Shown here in pieces: positions 18,795 to 27,305 of a stretch of DNA of 64,000 bases. Every line of letters begins with the position of its first letter. The first letter of the stretch is position 1. The stretch is taken from the NCBI RefSeq assembly GCF_035317345.1, contig NZ_JAYKTU010000003.1; one strand, given 5' to 3'. The position numbers were made by a program, and so were the translations under genes. The notes beneath the pieces are model-generated. The model saw only the letters and a program-made list of their open reading frames with translations, had not been told where the DNA came from and made no database searches. This DNA comes from Cellvibrio fontiphilus (GTDB taxonomy: Bacteria; Pseudomonadota; Gammaproteobacteria; Pseudomonadales; Cellvibrionaceae).

Positions 18795-19400
18795 ATGATT
18801 CCTGCCCTACCCTCGGGACGTACTGACGCCACTCGTCGCGCTGCCCTGAAACAATTGGCGTTAACCTGCGGATTGGTGCTGTCCAGTAGCTCGCTATCCG
18901 CTCTGGCCGCAAGCTTTAGTGCCCCCACCGATTTCAGTCGCCGCAAAAAGACCTTGTTAGCCCCCGGTCAATTAGCGCTGCTACAAGAACTGGGGGACAT
19001 TATTATCCCCGCCACCGATACGCCCGGCGCCAGCGCGGCGGGGGTACATCACTTTATTGACCACTTTATCGCCTACTGCGCAGGCAAGCAGGAGCAACAG
19101 CAATTGCTCGCCATCCTGACACGCATAGAAACAGCAGCCCAAAGTGAGTTTAACAGGGCATTTTTGACCCTCGACAAATCCAAGCAAGTGCAGTTACTCA
19201 ATGCGATGGAACAGGCACAGCAGGGCTTTAGCCAAAACGACCGCAAAGGTTTGAAACAGCTCAAATCGCTCGTCGCATTTGGTTATTACACCTCTGAACC
19301 TGGCGCTACCCAAGAGCTGGCTTATCTGGCAATCCCGGGGGGTTACAAGGGCAACTTCAAGCTGAAAGCCATAGGTCGAGCCTGGGCGCAAAATTTTTAA
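18795..19400 (+). CDS. Gluconate 2-dehydrogenase subunit 3 family protein, Tat-exported
   Basis: 201 aa behind GAGG. The N-terminus has a twin-arginine signal (TRRAALKQLAL, residues about 14-24, then a hydrophobic core ending LSALAA). The mature part fits the small, alpha-helical subunit 3 of periplasmic gluconate dehydrogenase and glucoside 3-dehydrogenases, in which this subunit accompanies a GMC flavoprotein and carries it through the Tat system. It lies 82 bp upstream of a GMC oxidoreductase gene that has no signal of its own, which supports that partnership. It is the first gene of a three-gene set behind a LacI-type operator. Confidence 0.85.
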   Translation: MIPALPSGRTDATRRAALKQLALTCGLVLSSSSLSALAASFSAPTDFSRRKKTLLAPGQLALLQELGDIIIPATDTPGASAAGVHHFIDHFIAYCAGKQEQQQLLAILTRIETAAQSEFNRAFLTLDKSKQVQLLNAMEQAQQGFSQNDRKGLKQLKSLVAFGYYTSEPGATQELAYLAIPGGYKGNFKLKAIGRAWAQNF

Positions 19401-19482
19401 CCACAGGTATTTTTAAGCACAGGTAATTGCCTTGCTTTGCGCGCCCGCGTGACAACCCCTTTTACTCTGGTGACATAAGATC

Positions 19483-21216
19483 ATGGAAAAAAACATTTAC
19501 ATCATCAAAGCTCAAGAAGTATTTGATGCAATCGTGGTCGGCTCAGGTATTGCCGGCGGCTGGGCAGCCAAAGAGCTGACCGAAAAAGGACTCAAAACCC
19601 TGATGGTCGAACGCGGCCGCCCGGTGGAACACCGCAAAGATTACATCGGCGAGGGGCTCACCGCATGGCAAATGCCGTTTCGCGGTGAAGTCGAGAAAGC
19701 AGTGGCCGATGAACAGCATTACGTACAGAAAAAATGTTACGCCTTCAACGATGCGACCAAGCACTTTTTTGGCAACGACAAAGACCTCCCTTACAGCACC
19801 CCAAAAGGCAAACCCTTTGATTGGATTCGCGGTAATCAGCTCGGCGGTAAGTCGCTGCTCTGGCATCGTCAATCCTATCGCTGGAGCGACCACGATTTTA
19901 GTGCCAATGCACGTGATGGCGAGGGTGTAGATTGGCCGATTCGCTACCCGGACCTGGCGCCTTGGTACGACAAAGTAGAGCTTCATGCCGGGATTAGCGG
20001 CTCCAGGGAAAATCTGGAAATCCTGCCTGATAGCCAGTTTCTGCCGCCCTTTGAAATGAATCCGGTGGAAAAAGAAATGAAGGCGCGCATCGAGAAAAGA
20101 TGGAGCACGCGCAAATTAATTATTGGCCGTACCGCACACTTGTCGGTGCCAGCGCCGCAGCATTTGGCACAGGGCCGGATGCAATGCCAGGCGCGTAACG
20201 AGTGTCAGAAAGGCTGCTCGTTTGGTGCCTATTTCTCCACCCAGAGCTCAACCCTGCCCGCCGCACTTGCAACCAATAATCTCTCTATTGCCACTAACAG
20301 TATTGTTCACAGTGTGATTTACGACCCCAAGACCAACCGTGCTACCGGTGTGCGGGTAATAGACGCCGAGACAATGGAAACACGCGAATATTTCGCTAAA
20401 GTCATCTTTCTGTGCGCCTCCACCCTAGGAACCACCCAGATCATGCTCAACTCAGTGAGTGAGCGCTTCCCCACTGGCATAGCCAACTCTTCCGGTGTGC
20501 TTGGCCACTATTTGATGGATCACCTTTATGGCGCAGGCGCCAAAGGCCGTGTGGAGGGCTTTGAAGATGACTACTACTCCGGTCGCCGCCCGATTGGGCT
20601 AGTCATGCCACGCTTTCGCGACTACAACGAAAAAAACCCTAACTTCAAACGCGGCTATTTTTATATGGCCGATGCCCAGCGCGCCGGCTGGGAACAGATG
20701 AGTTCCAGCGATGGATTTGGGGTCGACTATAAAGCCCGCTTGCGTCAACCCGGCCCCTGGTATTTCAACCTGAGCGGTTCGGGCGAGATGTTGCCGCGCT
20801 ATGAAAACCAGGTTTCATTGCACCCGACCCTGAAAGACAAATGGGGCATGCCGCAGCTACACATTGACTGCGCATTCTCCGACAACGACTGGAAAATGAT
20901 GGAAGATATAGCCGACACAGCCGCCAATATGCTGGAAACCATCGGCCTCAAAGATGTCACCAAAGACATACGAGCAAAACGCGACTGGAACCCGGGTCTG
21001 TCCATTCACGAAATGGGCACGGCACGCATGGGTAAAGATCCGAAAACATCGGTGCTTAACGGGTGGAATCAGGCGCACGATGTGCCCAACCTGTTTGTTA
21101 CCGATGGCGCCTGCATGACTTCATCCGCATCGCAAAACCCCTCGCTGACCTACATGGCGCTAACCGCCCGCGCAGCCGATTACGCGGTGCGACAACTAAA
21201 ACTCGGCAAGATTTAA
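19483..21216 (+). CDS. GMC-family FAD oxidoreductase (sugar dehydrogenase large subunit)
   Basis: 577 aa. FAD-binding FDAIVVGSGIAGGWAAKEL (residues 14-32), GNQLGGKSLLW (about 116-126), and the GMC active-site pair: His in IHEMGTARMG (about 507) and Asn in SASQNPSLTYMAL (about 552). A Cys-rich stretch, CQARNECQKGCSFG (about 234-247), resembles the segment seen in gluconate dehydrogenase large subunits. There is no signal peptide, so export probably relies on the Tat-borne subunit encoded just upstream. Likely reaction: oxidation of a sugar or glycoside hydroxyl (gluconate C2 or glucoside C3), with electrons going to a cytochrome or quinone. No cytochrome gene is nearby. Confidence 0.88.
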   Translation: MEKNIYIIKAQEVFDAIVVGSGIAGGWAAKELTEKGLKTLMVERGRPVEHRKDYIGEGLTAWQMPFRGEVEKAVADEQHYVQKKCYAFNDATKHFFGNDKDLPYSTPKGKPFDWIRGNQLGGKSLLWHRQSYRWSDHDFSANARDGEGVDWPIRYPDLAPWYDKVELHAGISGSRENLEILPDSQFLPPFEMNPVEKEMKARIEKRWSTRKLIIGRTAHLSVPAPQHLAQGRMQCQARNECQKGCSFGAYFSTQSSTLPAALATNNLSIATNSIVHSVIYDPKTNRATGVRVIDAETMETREYFAKVIFLCASTLGTTQIMLNSVSERFPTGIANSSGVLGHYLMDHLYGAGAKGRVEGFEDDYYSGRRPIGLVMPRFRDYNEKNPNFKRGYFYMADAQRAGWEQMSSSDGFGVDYKARLRQPGPWYFNLSGSGEMLPRYENQVSLHPTLKDKWGMPQLHIDCAFSDNDWKMMEDIADTAANMLETIGLKDVTKDIRAKRDWNPGLSIHEMGTARMGKDPKTSVLNGWNQAHDVPNLFVTDGACMTSSASQNPSLTYMALTARAADYAVRQLKLGKI

Positions 21217-21237
21217 ACTCAACAAAAGGTAACAACT

Positions 21238-22098
21238 ATGACTCTATCCAAAACAATAAAAGCACTCACTATGGCCGCCATCACCAGTGTTAGCCTCTCT
21301 GCCATGGCCGCCGATGTGGCGCCAACCGACCCGCAATTGAGTGTGCAACTCTGGTCAGTAAAAGACGATGTGGCCAAAGACTTTGAAGGTACTTTGAAAA
21401 AACTCAAAGCAATGGGGTTTGACGGCGTAGAGTTCGCGGGTAATTTCGGCCCCTATGCCAATGATCCCAAAGGCCTTAAAGCGTTCCTGGATAAAACCGG
21501 ATTGAAAGCCTCCGCCGCCCATGTTCCGTTTGAAAAACTCAACGCCGAAAACTTTGATGCGACAGTCGCCTTCTACAAAGCCATCGACTGCAAATATCTG
21601 ATTATTCCTATGGACATGCGCGCCTTTACTACTGACGGCGCGAAAGAAGTTGCCGCTGATCTGGCCGCCATCCAGACCAAACTGACCCCCCATGGTATGC
21701 ACACCGGCTACCACAACCATGAAGGCGAAATGCTGGGCGAAATAGGTAAAACCCCTTGGGATGTGATTGGCGGCAATACCTCACAAGCAGTGGTACTGCA
21801 GCAGGACGTAGGTTGGACCGAGGTGGCTGGCAAAGACCCCATCGCTTTTATCAAAGCCTATCCGGGCCGCACCATTACCACCCACTACAAAGCCTCGGCG
21901 CCCAAACCCGGCAACACCGAGCATCCAATCATCGGCCAGGACACGACTGACTGGAAAGCCTTGATTGAGGCGAACAAAACCTACGGTGGCACCCTGTGGT
22001 TAGTGGTTGAGCAGGAGTCTTATCCTGAGGGCATGACACCTATGCAGAGTGTTGAGGCATCGCTCAAAGGCCTGCAAAAAGTGATCAGCGAAATGTAA
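21238..22098 (+). CDS. Exported sugar isomerase/epimerase-like TIM-barrel protein
   Basis: 286 aa behind AAAGGT. A Sec signal peptide ends SAMAADVA. The rest is a xylose-isomerase/AP-endonuclease-2-type TIM barrel: GFDGVEFAG, HTGYHNHEGE, QQDVGWTEVAG, TITTHYK and LVVEQES give a plausible metal site. Export is unusual for a sugar phosphate isomerase, since the periplasm holds no sugar phosphates. It lies 21 bp after the GMC gene. TIM-barrel relatives of this type split or rearrange 3-keto-glycosides after oxidation by a 3-dehydrogenase, so a role directly after the GMC enzyme is plausible but inferred. Confidence 0.82.
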   Translation: MTLSKTIKALTMAAITSVSLSAMAADVAPTDPQLSVQLWSVKDDVAKDFEGTLKKLKAMGFDGVEFAGNFGPYANDPKGLKAFLDKTGLKASAAHVPFEKLNAENFDATVAFYKAIDCKYLIIPMDMRAFTTDGAKEVAADLAAIQTKLTPHGMHTGYHNHEGEMLGEIGKTPWDVIGGNTSQAVVLQQDVGWTEVAGKDPIAFIKAYPGRTITTHYKASAPKPGNTEHPIIGQDTTDWKALIEANKTYGGTLWLVVEQESYPEGMTPMQSVEASLKGLQKVISEM

Positions 22099-22114
22099 TC
22101 ACACCCGGGGTAAA

Positions 22115-22154
22115 CCAATAAAAAAGCCGATCAATTGATCGGCTTTTTTATTGG
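22115..22154. terminator. Bidirectional intrinsic terminator
   Basis: A perfect 40-bp palindrome (centre 22134/22135) has a GC stem flanked by A-run and T-run, so it can terminate both the converging plus-strand isomerase gene and the minus-strand terC. Confidence 0.92.
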
Positions 22155-22175
22155 TCAGGCGGCACACACGGAAGT

Positions 22176-22940
22176 TTAGTCGCGCGATCCGGTTTGATCG
22201 CCTGGATAATCCTTGCGCAGCTCTACCGGTTTGTCCTGGGTTTTGCGCATTTTGATGTTAATCATCTCCACACCCAAGGAGAAGGCCATAGCAAAATAGA
22301 TGTAACCTTTAGGCACATGCACATCAAAACCTTCCACTAACAGGGTAAAGCCCACAATCACCAAAAATGACAAAGCGAGTATTTTAATGGTGGGGTGTGA
22401 GTCCACAAACTCACCAATCGATTTGGCAGCAAACAGCATCACGCCCACCGCGATAATAATTGCTGTGGCCATAATCGGCACCTGATCCACCAGCCCAACG
22501 GCGGTGATCACTGAATCCAGCGAGAACACAATGTCCAGAATCGCGATTTGTACCAGCACAATCAACAAGCCATGGGCGGCAATATTGCGTTCGGTCTCTA
22601 CCGCACCTTCCAGACTGCTGTGAATTTCATGGGTTGCCTTGGCGATCAGGAACAAGCCACCACCAATCAAAATAATATCGCGCCCGGAAATCTCCTCACC
22701 CAGTATGCTGAACAAAGGATCTACCAAACCCATCACCCAAGCGAGCGAAAAGAGCAGAGCCAAACGGGTGAGCATCGCGAGGCCCAAGCCGACATTACGC
22801 GCAAACTTGCGCTGATGCTCTGGCAGACGGCCCACCAAAATGGAAATAAAAATAATATTGTCGATACCCAGCACTATCTCCAACGCAGTGAGCGTTGCCA
22901 GTGCAATCCAGGCTTCGGGGCTTGCCAACCATTCAAACAT
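22176..22940 (-). CDS. TerC-family integral membrane protein
   Basis: 254 aa with about seven hydrophobic segments. The two acidic signatures of the family are present: EIVLGIDNIIF (about 21-31) in the first half and DIVFSLDSVITAVG (about 134-147) in the second, which reflects the internal duplication. TerC proteins are linked to manganese efflux and to metal loading of exported proteins; tellurite resistance is the historical name. The ribosome site GAGAGAAAT precedes the ATG. It is a single gene between two terminators. Confidence 0.9.
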   Translation of the reverse strand: MFEWLASPEAWIALATLTALEIVLGIDNIIFISILVGRLPEHQRKFARNVGLGLAMLTRLALLFSLAWVMGLVDPLFSILGEEISGRDIILIGGGLFLIAKATHEIHSSLEGAVETERNIAAHGLLIVLVQIAILDIVFSLDSVITAVGLVDQVPIMATAIIIAVGVMLFAAKSIGEFVDSHPTIKILALSFLVIVGFTLLVEGFDVHVPKGYIYFAMAFSLGVEMINIKMRKTQDKPVELRKDYPGDQTGSRD

Positions 22941-23001
22941 GATATTTCTCTCGGTAATAGTGAATGCCGCGCTGGGCGGCGCGCCATTCTAAACGGGCAT
23001 A

Positions 23002-23032
23002 AAAAAACCGCATTAGATAAATGCGGTTTTTT
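23002..23032 (-). terminator. Intrinsic terminator after the HD-GYP-like gene
   Basis: A stem of 13 pairs (23002-23014 with 23020-23032), loop AGATA; on the minus strand it ends in a U-run. It lies 38 bp past the stop of the gene at 23070 and, being symmetrical, works in either direction. Confidence 0.88.
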
Positions 23033-23069
23033 ACTGAGACTTAACAGCTGGTGCGCTAACTTCTGGCCA

Positions 23070-24437
23070 CTAACCCCGGGTTGTAAGACGACTGAGCAAC
23101 GCCATCAAGCCTTTTTTTTCTGTGCGCATCAGATAGTGATCACGAATGCCAGCTATGTCCACATCGTAAGTACCCGGTTCAAGGTCGCGGGCAATTTCGA
23201 TCTTTTCAACTTCATGGCGGCTTTTTTTGCCGGAATCGATCAGTTCCTGTTTGCGCTTATCATCTTCCGATAAGTCCAATAACAGGTATTCACTCATGGG
23301 TTGCTTGAGCGTATCCAAAACAACTATGACTTTGGGCTTCAAGCGGCGCTCAAAATTCTGCTCCACTACCACCGCCACTTCACCGGTACTCAGCTCAACC
23401 AAAGTTCCGGTCGGGTAAAGGCCTATGGCGCGGATGAACTCTACCACCAACTCTTCCTGAAACTGGATATTGCGCAGCTCATACAATTTGGCCACAGCTT
23501 TGGAAGGCGCTATGGGGTCGCGTGCGCCGCGAGGGTTAGTGACGTGATCGTAATAGGTCACTATGCCGGCGATTTTGCCCATCAGCGGGATTTTGTCGCC
23601 CGACAACCCCTGGGGGAAGCCACTGCCATTCAACCGCTCACAGTGCGTTTTAACCACGGCAATTACGCGCGGTTCCACCCCTTGGGTTTTGCGCAGGATC
23701 TCGCAACCTATCTCCACAAAAGTCTCATATACCGCCTCCTCCTCCGGAGTGCGATTGAGGTTGGCAAGCAAGGCGGCATCCAGCATTACCTTACCGACAT
23801 CCTTGAGTAATACACCCATGGCCAGCACGTCGAGATCTCGCTTGGGCAGGCCTATATGACGGCCAAATAAAATCGCCCAGACCGAAGAGCGCACCGCATG
23901 GCTGTAGGTGTATTCATCTTTTTCTTGCACTCGTGACAGCCAGGTAAAGGCATCGGGGTTGCGCACCACGCTGTCAACCATTTCGCTAGCGACACGTTTG
24001 GTTTCCCCGAGAGAGAGATCATCAAACTGGTTTTTCTCCAGTTGTTCCATCACCTCCACTACCGCGCCATAGACCTTTTGGTGAAGTTGGCGTGCCTGTT
24101 TTACCTCGCGCTGCAATGGGGTGACTTCACGGTAGAGGCCACGCTGGATTTTGAGCGGTGCAAGTGTTTCATTAAAACTGTTGACCCGCTCGCGGGTACT
24201 GGTTTTTTTGGCTGCGGGCGCGATGGTTTTTAAATTGGCAGAAATTGGCCCGCGCCCTTTCTCCACGTCGATGTATACATAGTTGCACAATGCTTTGAGC
24301 TGATTAATTTCGCCTAGATCGCGGAGATAAAAGCCTTGCAGGGGAAAAGGCGTCTGGGACCATGGGCGATCCAGACCGGAGATATACATACCGATGGTTA
24401 ATTCGTTGACGTCAACTTTAACCTGTTTAATTGCCAC
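23070..24437 (-). CDS. DUF3391 / degenerate HD-GYP domain protein
   Basis: 455 aa from a GTG start (GGAG 10 bp upstream). The N-terminal DUF3391 (about 1-130) opens with VDVNELTIGMYISGLD. The HD-GYP domain (about 175-350) has lost many metal ligands: the HD pair reads LLKDVGK (His to Lys), HPxxG reads FVEIG, HHExxDGxGYP reads HCERLNGSGFP, and the ADxYD element reads VTYYD. Active HD-GYP enzymes hydrolyse cyclic di-GMP using two or three metals; this copy is probably not a phosphodiesterase and may bind a nucleotide or a partner instead. The first His (YSHAVR) is kept. Single gene. Confidence 0.88.
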   Translation of the reverse strand: MAIKQVKVDVNELTIGMYISGLDRPWSQTPFPLQGFYLRDLGEINQLKALCNYVYIDVEKGRGPISANLKTIAPAAKKTSTRERVNSFNETLAPLKIQRGLYREVTPLQREVKQARQLHQKVYGAVVEVMEQLEKNQFDDLSLGETKRVASEMVDSVVRNPDAFTWLSRVQEKDEYTYSHAVRSSVWAILFGRHIGLPKRDLDVLAMGVLLKDVGKVMLDAALLANLNRTPEEEAVYETFVEIGCEILRKTQGVEPRVIAVVKTHCERLNGSGFPQGLSGDKIPLMGKIAGIVTYYDHVTNPRGARDPIAPSKAVAKLYELRNIQFQEELVVEFIRAIGLYPTGTLVELSTGEVAVVVEQNFERRLKPKVIVVLDTLKQPMSEYLLLDLSEDDKRKQELIDSGKKSRHEVEKIEIARDLEPGTYDVDIAGIRDHYLMRTEKKGLMALLSRLTTRG

Positions 24438-24569
24438 GCCTAGCTCTCCATATCACCTAATGGTGTTATCAGCCTTATTAGATCAGGGATACTGGCTTTA
24501 AGAGGCGCCAGCAATCGTAGGATACCGGGGAGTGAATCTTCCTAAAAACCGGGTATTGCAAGGAGTGTA

Positions 24570-24665
24570 ATGAAGATAATGACGCGGCACCAGCACCCGC
24601 CGCGGAATCGCGACCAAAAGATGCTGGCGACTGATGGCTGGCAGCAAATTATGCGTGATAGCTAG
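24570..24665 (+). CDS. Possible 31-residue small protein
   Basis: A short frame begins with ATG at 24570, with AAGGAG ending five bases upstream, and encodes MKIMTRHQHPPRNRDQK followed by 14 residues before TAG at 24663-24665. Its last 17 bp overlap the 3' end of hemE on the other strand. The strong ribosome site is the only argument for it; composition is basic and no family is recognised. The rest of the gap 24438-24569 shows no structure that I recognise. Confidence 0.22.
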   Translation: MKIMTRHQHPPRNRDQKMLATDGWQQIMRDS

Positions 24666-25716
24666 CAGACAATTCGTGAACTGCGTTGATAAATGCGCCA
24701 GCGTGTTCAGGATCTACTTCAGGCGTAATGCCGTGCCCAAGATTGAATACATGCCCAGAGCCCTGCCCATAACCGGCAAGAATTGATCCTACCTCAGCGC
24801 GAATCCGCTCGGGGGAGGCATACAAAATCGTAGGGTCCATATTGCCCTGCAACGCAACCTGATCGCCCACGCGGGCGCGTGCTGTTGCTATATCAGTAGT
24901 CCAATCCAAGCCCAAGGCTGTTGCACCGGTAGCGGCCATGGCTTCCAACCACTGACCGCCCCCCTTGGTAAACAGGATCACCGGCACTTGACGCCCCTCG
25001 TGTTCGCGCATCAGACCGCTGACGATTTTCTGCATGTATTTCAGCGAAAACTCTTGATAAGCCGCATGGGAGAGTGCGCCGCCCCAGGTATCAAAAATTT
25101 GCACCGCTTGCGCTCCCGCCTGGATTTGCGCATTGAGGTAAACAGTGACCGAGTCAGCCAGAACATCCAACAATTGATGCATCACTTGCGGCTGGTTGTA
25201 GAGCATTTCCTTGGCGCGACGAAAATCGCGACTGGAGCCACCTTCGATCATGTAGGTTGCCAAAGTCCAGGGACTGCCAGAAAAACCAATTAGGGGGACA
25301 CGGCCATTCAACTCACGACGGATGGTTTTGACCGCATTGACCACATAAGGCAGATCCTGTTCGGGATTAATGACTTTAAGTGCATTTACATCCGCTTCGG
25401 TGCGCACCGCTTTCCTGAACTTGGGCCCCTCGCCGGTTTCAAAATACAAACCCAGCCCCATGGCATCGGGAATGGTGAGGATATCGGAGAAAAGGATCGC
25501 TGCATCGAGACCAGGGTAGCGGTCAAGTGGCTGCAAGGTCACCTCACAAGCCAATTCAGGATTAGTACACAGCCCCATAAAATCGCCCGCTCGGGCGCGA
25601 CTGGCGCGGTACTCCGGTAAATAACGGCCGGCTTGACGCATCATCCACACCGGAGTCACATCCACCGGCTGCTTGAGTAGTGCGCGCAGGAAGCGGTCGT
25701 TTTTGAGTTCAGTCAT
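24649..25716 (-). CDS. hemE: Uroporphyrinogen decarboxylase
   Basis: 355 aa, the usual length. Start MTELKNDRFLRALL behind GAGGATTAGAGC. The family signature PVWMMRQAGRYLPEYR lies at about 21-36 and holds substrate-binding Arg residues; GFSGSPWTLATYMIEGG (about 144-160) and IFDTWGG (about 207-213) are also present. It decarboxylates the four acetate side chains of uroporphyrinogen III to coproporphyrinogen III in haem synthesis, in the cytoplasm. It lies downstream of gltBD on the same strand but is cut off from it by a terminator. Confidence 0.97.
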   Translation of the reverse strand: MTELKNDRFLRALLKQPVDVTPVWMMRQAGRYLPEYRASRARAGDFMGLCTNPELACEVTLQPLDRYPGLDAAILFSDILTIPDAMGLGLYFETGEGPKFRKAVRTEADVNALKVINPEQDLPYVVNAVKTIRRELNGRVPLIGFSGSPWTLATYMIEGGSSRDFRRAKEMLYNQPQVMHQLLDVLADSVTVYLNAQIQAGAQAVQIFDTWGGALSHAAYQEFSLKYMQKIVSGLMREHEGRQVPVILFTKGGGQWLEAMAATGATALGLDWTTDIATARARVGDQVALQGNMDPTILYASPERIRAEVGSILAGYGQGSGHVFNLGHGITPEVDPEHAGAFINAVHELSASYHA

Positions 25717-25755
25717 GCTCTAATCCTCAGGCTCAATCTTTCATAGGTTGGATAA

Positions 25756-25783
25756 AACAAACCCCGCATAGGCGGGGTTTGTT
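25756..25783 (-). terminator. Intrinsic terminator after gltD
   Basis: A 12-bp perfect stem (25756-25767 with 25772-25783), loop ATAG; the minus-strand transcript runs on into UUUU. It separates gltBD from hemE. Confidence 0.88.
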
Positions 25784-25839
25784 CAACACAGGTTGGCGGG
25801 TGGAGCCTAAGCGATGCCCACCGCAATGGTCAATGCACC

Positions 25840-25871
25840 GGTTTAAACTTCCAGCTGGTTTAAACTTCCAG
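25840..25871. repeat. 17-bp-period tandem duplication at the gltD stop codon
   Basis: GGTTTAAACTTCCAG occurs at 25840-25854 and again at 25857-25871. The second copy holds the last codons and stop of gltD; the first repeats the same end (a second Leu-Glu-Val-stop) just downstream. It looks like a recent replication-slippage duplication. Confidence 0.85.
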
Positions 25872-27278
25872 ATAGTCCAGAATACCCTGCGCCGCTTCGC
25901 GGCCTTCCCAAATTGCAGTTACTACCAAATCAGATCCGCGCACCATATCGCCACCAGCGAATACTTTAGGGTTGCTGGTTTGGAACTTGAATTGCTGCTG
26001 TTCAGGCGCCACTACACCACCCCAGCTGTTCACTTTTACGCCATTGGTTTCAAACCAGGGCTGCGGGCTTGGGCGGAAACCGAAAGCGATCAGCACTACG
26101 TCTGCAGGCAGGATTTCCTCAGAGCCGGGGACAACCACAGGGCTGCGACGACCTTTTTCGTCCGGCTCACCCATTTGGGTAGTGACTACTTTAACGCCTT
26201 CTACTTTGCCATTACCCACCACCGCCACTGGCTGGCGGTTGTAGAGGAACTGCACGCCCTCTTCTTTGGCATTAGCCACTTCGCGCTTGGAGCCGGGCAT
26301 GTTTTCTTCATCGCGACGATAAGCACAAGTCACTGTAGCAGCGCCCTGGCGAATCGAAGTGCGGTTACAGTCCATCGCCGTATCACCACCACCGAGCACA
26401 ACCACTTTTTTACCGGCTACGCTGATGAAATCGTCCGGGCTTTTTTCAAAGCCGAGATTACGGTTTACATTGGCAATCAGGAACGGCAGGGCATCGTATA
26501 CACCAGGCAGGTCTTCGCCGGGGAAGCCGCCTTTCATGTAGGTGTAAGTGCCCATGCCCATAAATACGGCGTCGTAATCGCGCAGCAACTCTTCCATGGT
26601 GATGTCTTTACCCACTTCGGTATTCAGGCGGAACTCGATACCCATTTCGGTAAAGATTTCGCGGCGACGGCTCATCACTGATTTTTCCAGTTTGAACTCT
26701 GGAATACCGAAGGTCAGCAGGCCGCCGATTTCTGGATACTTGTCAAATACCACTGGCTTGACGCCATTGCGAACCAACACATCAGCACAGCCAATCCCGG
26801 CAGGGCCAGCGCCAATCACGGCCACTTTTTTGTTGGTCCAAACGACTTTGGACATATCCGGCTTCCAGCCCATGGCAAAGGCGGTATCGGTGATGTACTT
26901 CTCAGCGTTACCAATAGTCACCGCACCAAAACCGTCATTCAGGGTACAGGCGCCTTCACACAAGCGATCTTGCGGGCACACGCGACCACACACTTCCGGC
27001 AAGGAGTTGGTTTGATGGCTGAGTTCAGCCGCTTCAAAAATATTGCCTTCGGAAATCAGCTTCAACCAGTTGGGAATGAAGTTGTGCACCGGGCACTTCC
27101 ACTCACAATAGGGGTTGCCACATTCCAGACAGCGATGCGCCTGGCCCTCGACCTCTTCTTTGGCGAAAGGCTGGTAAATTTCCACAAAGTTGCGTTTGCG
27201 GGTTTCTATGTCTTTCTTGGCGGGGTCCTGACGACCCACATCGAGAAACTGAAAGTCATTGCTTAAACGTGCTGACAT
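25860..27278 (-). CDS. gltD: Glutamate synthase [NADPH] small subunit
   Basis: 472 aa from the ATG at 27278 (GAGGT seven bases upstream); a GTG at 27302 would only add eight residues. The N-terminal Cys-rich [4Fe-4S] segments read CLECGNPYCEWKC and CGRVCPQDRLCEGAC; FAD-binding VAVIGAGPAGIGCADVL lies at about 150 and NADPH-binding VVVLGGGDTAMDC at about 290. It passes electrons from NADPH to the large subunit for ammonia assimilation. It follows gltB by 27 bp in one operon. Confidence 0.96.
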   Translation of the reverse strand: MSARLSNDFQFLDVGRQDPAKKDIETRKRNFVEIYQPFAKEEVEGQAHRCLECGNPYCEWKCPVHNFIPNWLKLISEGNIFEAAELSHQTNSLPEVCGRVCPQDRLCEGACTLNDGFGAVTIGNAEKYITDTAFAMGWKPDMSKVVWTNKKVAVIGAGPAGIGCADVLVRNGVKPVVFDKYPEIGGLLTFGIPEFKLEKSVMSRRREIFTEMGIEFRLNTEVGKDITMEELLRDYDAVFMGMGTYTYMKGGFPGEDLPGVYDALPFLIANVNRNLGFEKSPDDFISVAGKKVVVLGGGDTAMDCNRTSIRQGAATVTCAYRRDEENMPGSKREVANAKEEGVQFLYNRQPVAVVGNGKVEGVKVVTTQMGEPDEKGRRSPVVVPGSEEILPADVVLIAFGFRPSPQPWFETNGVKVNSWGGVVAPEQQQFKFQTSNPKVFAGGDMVRGSDLVVTAIWEGREAAQGILDYLEV

Positions 27279-27305
27279 GATTTTGACCTCACTCGTCACC
27301 AAGAG

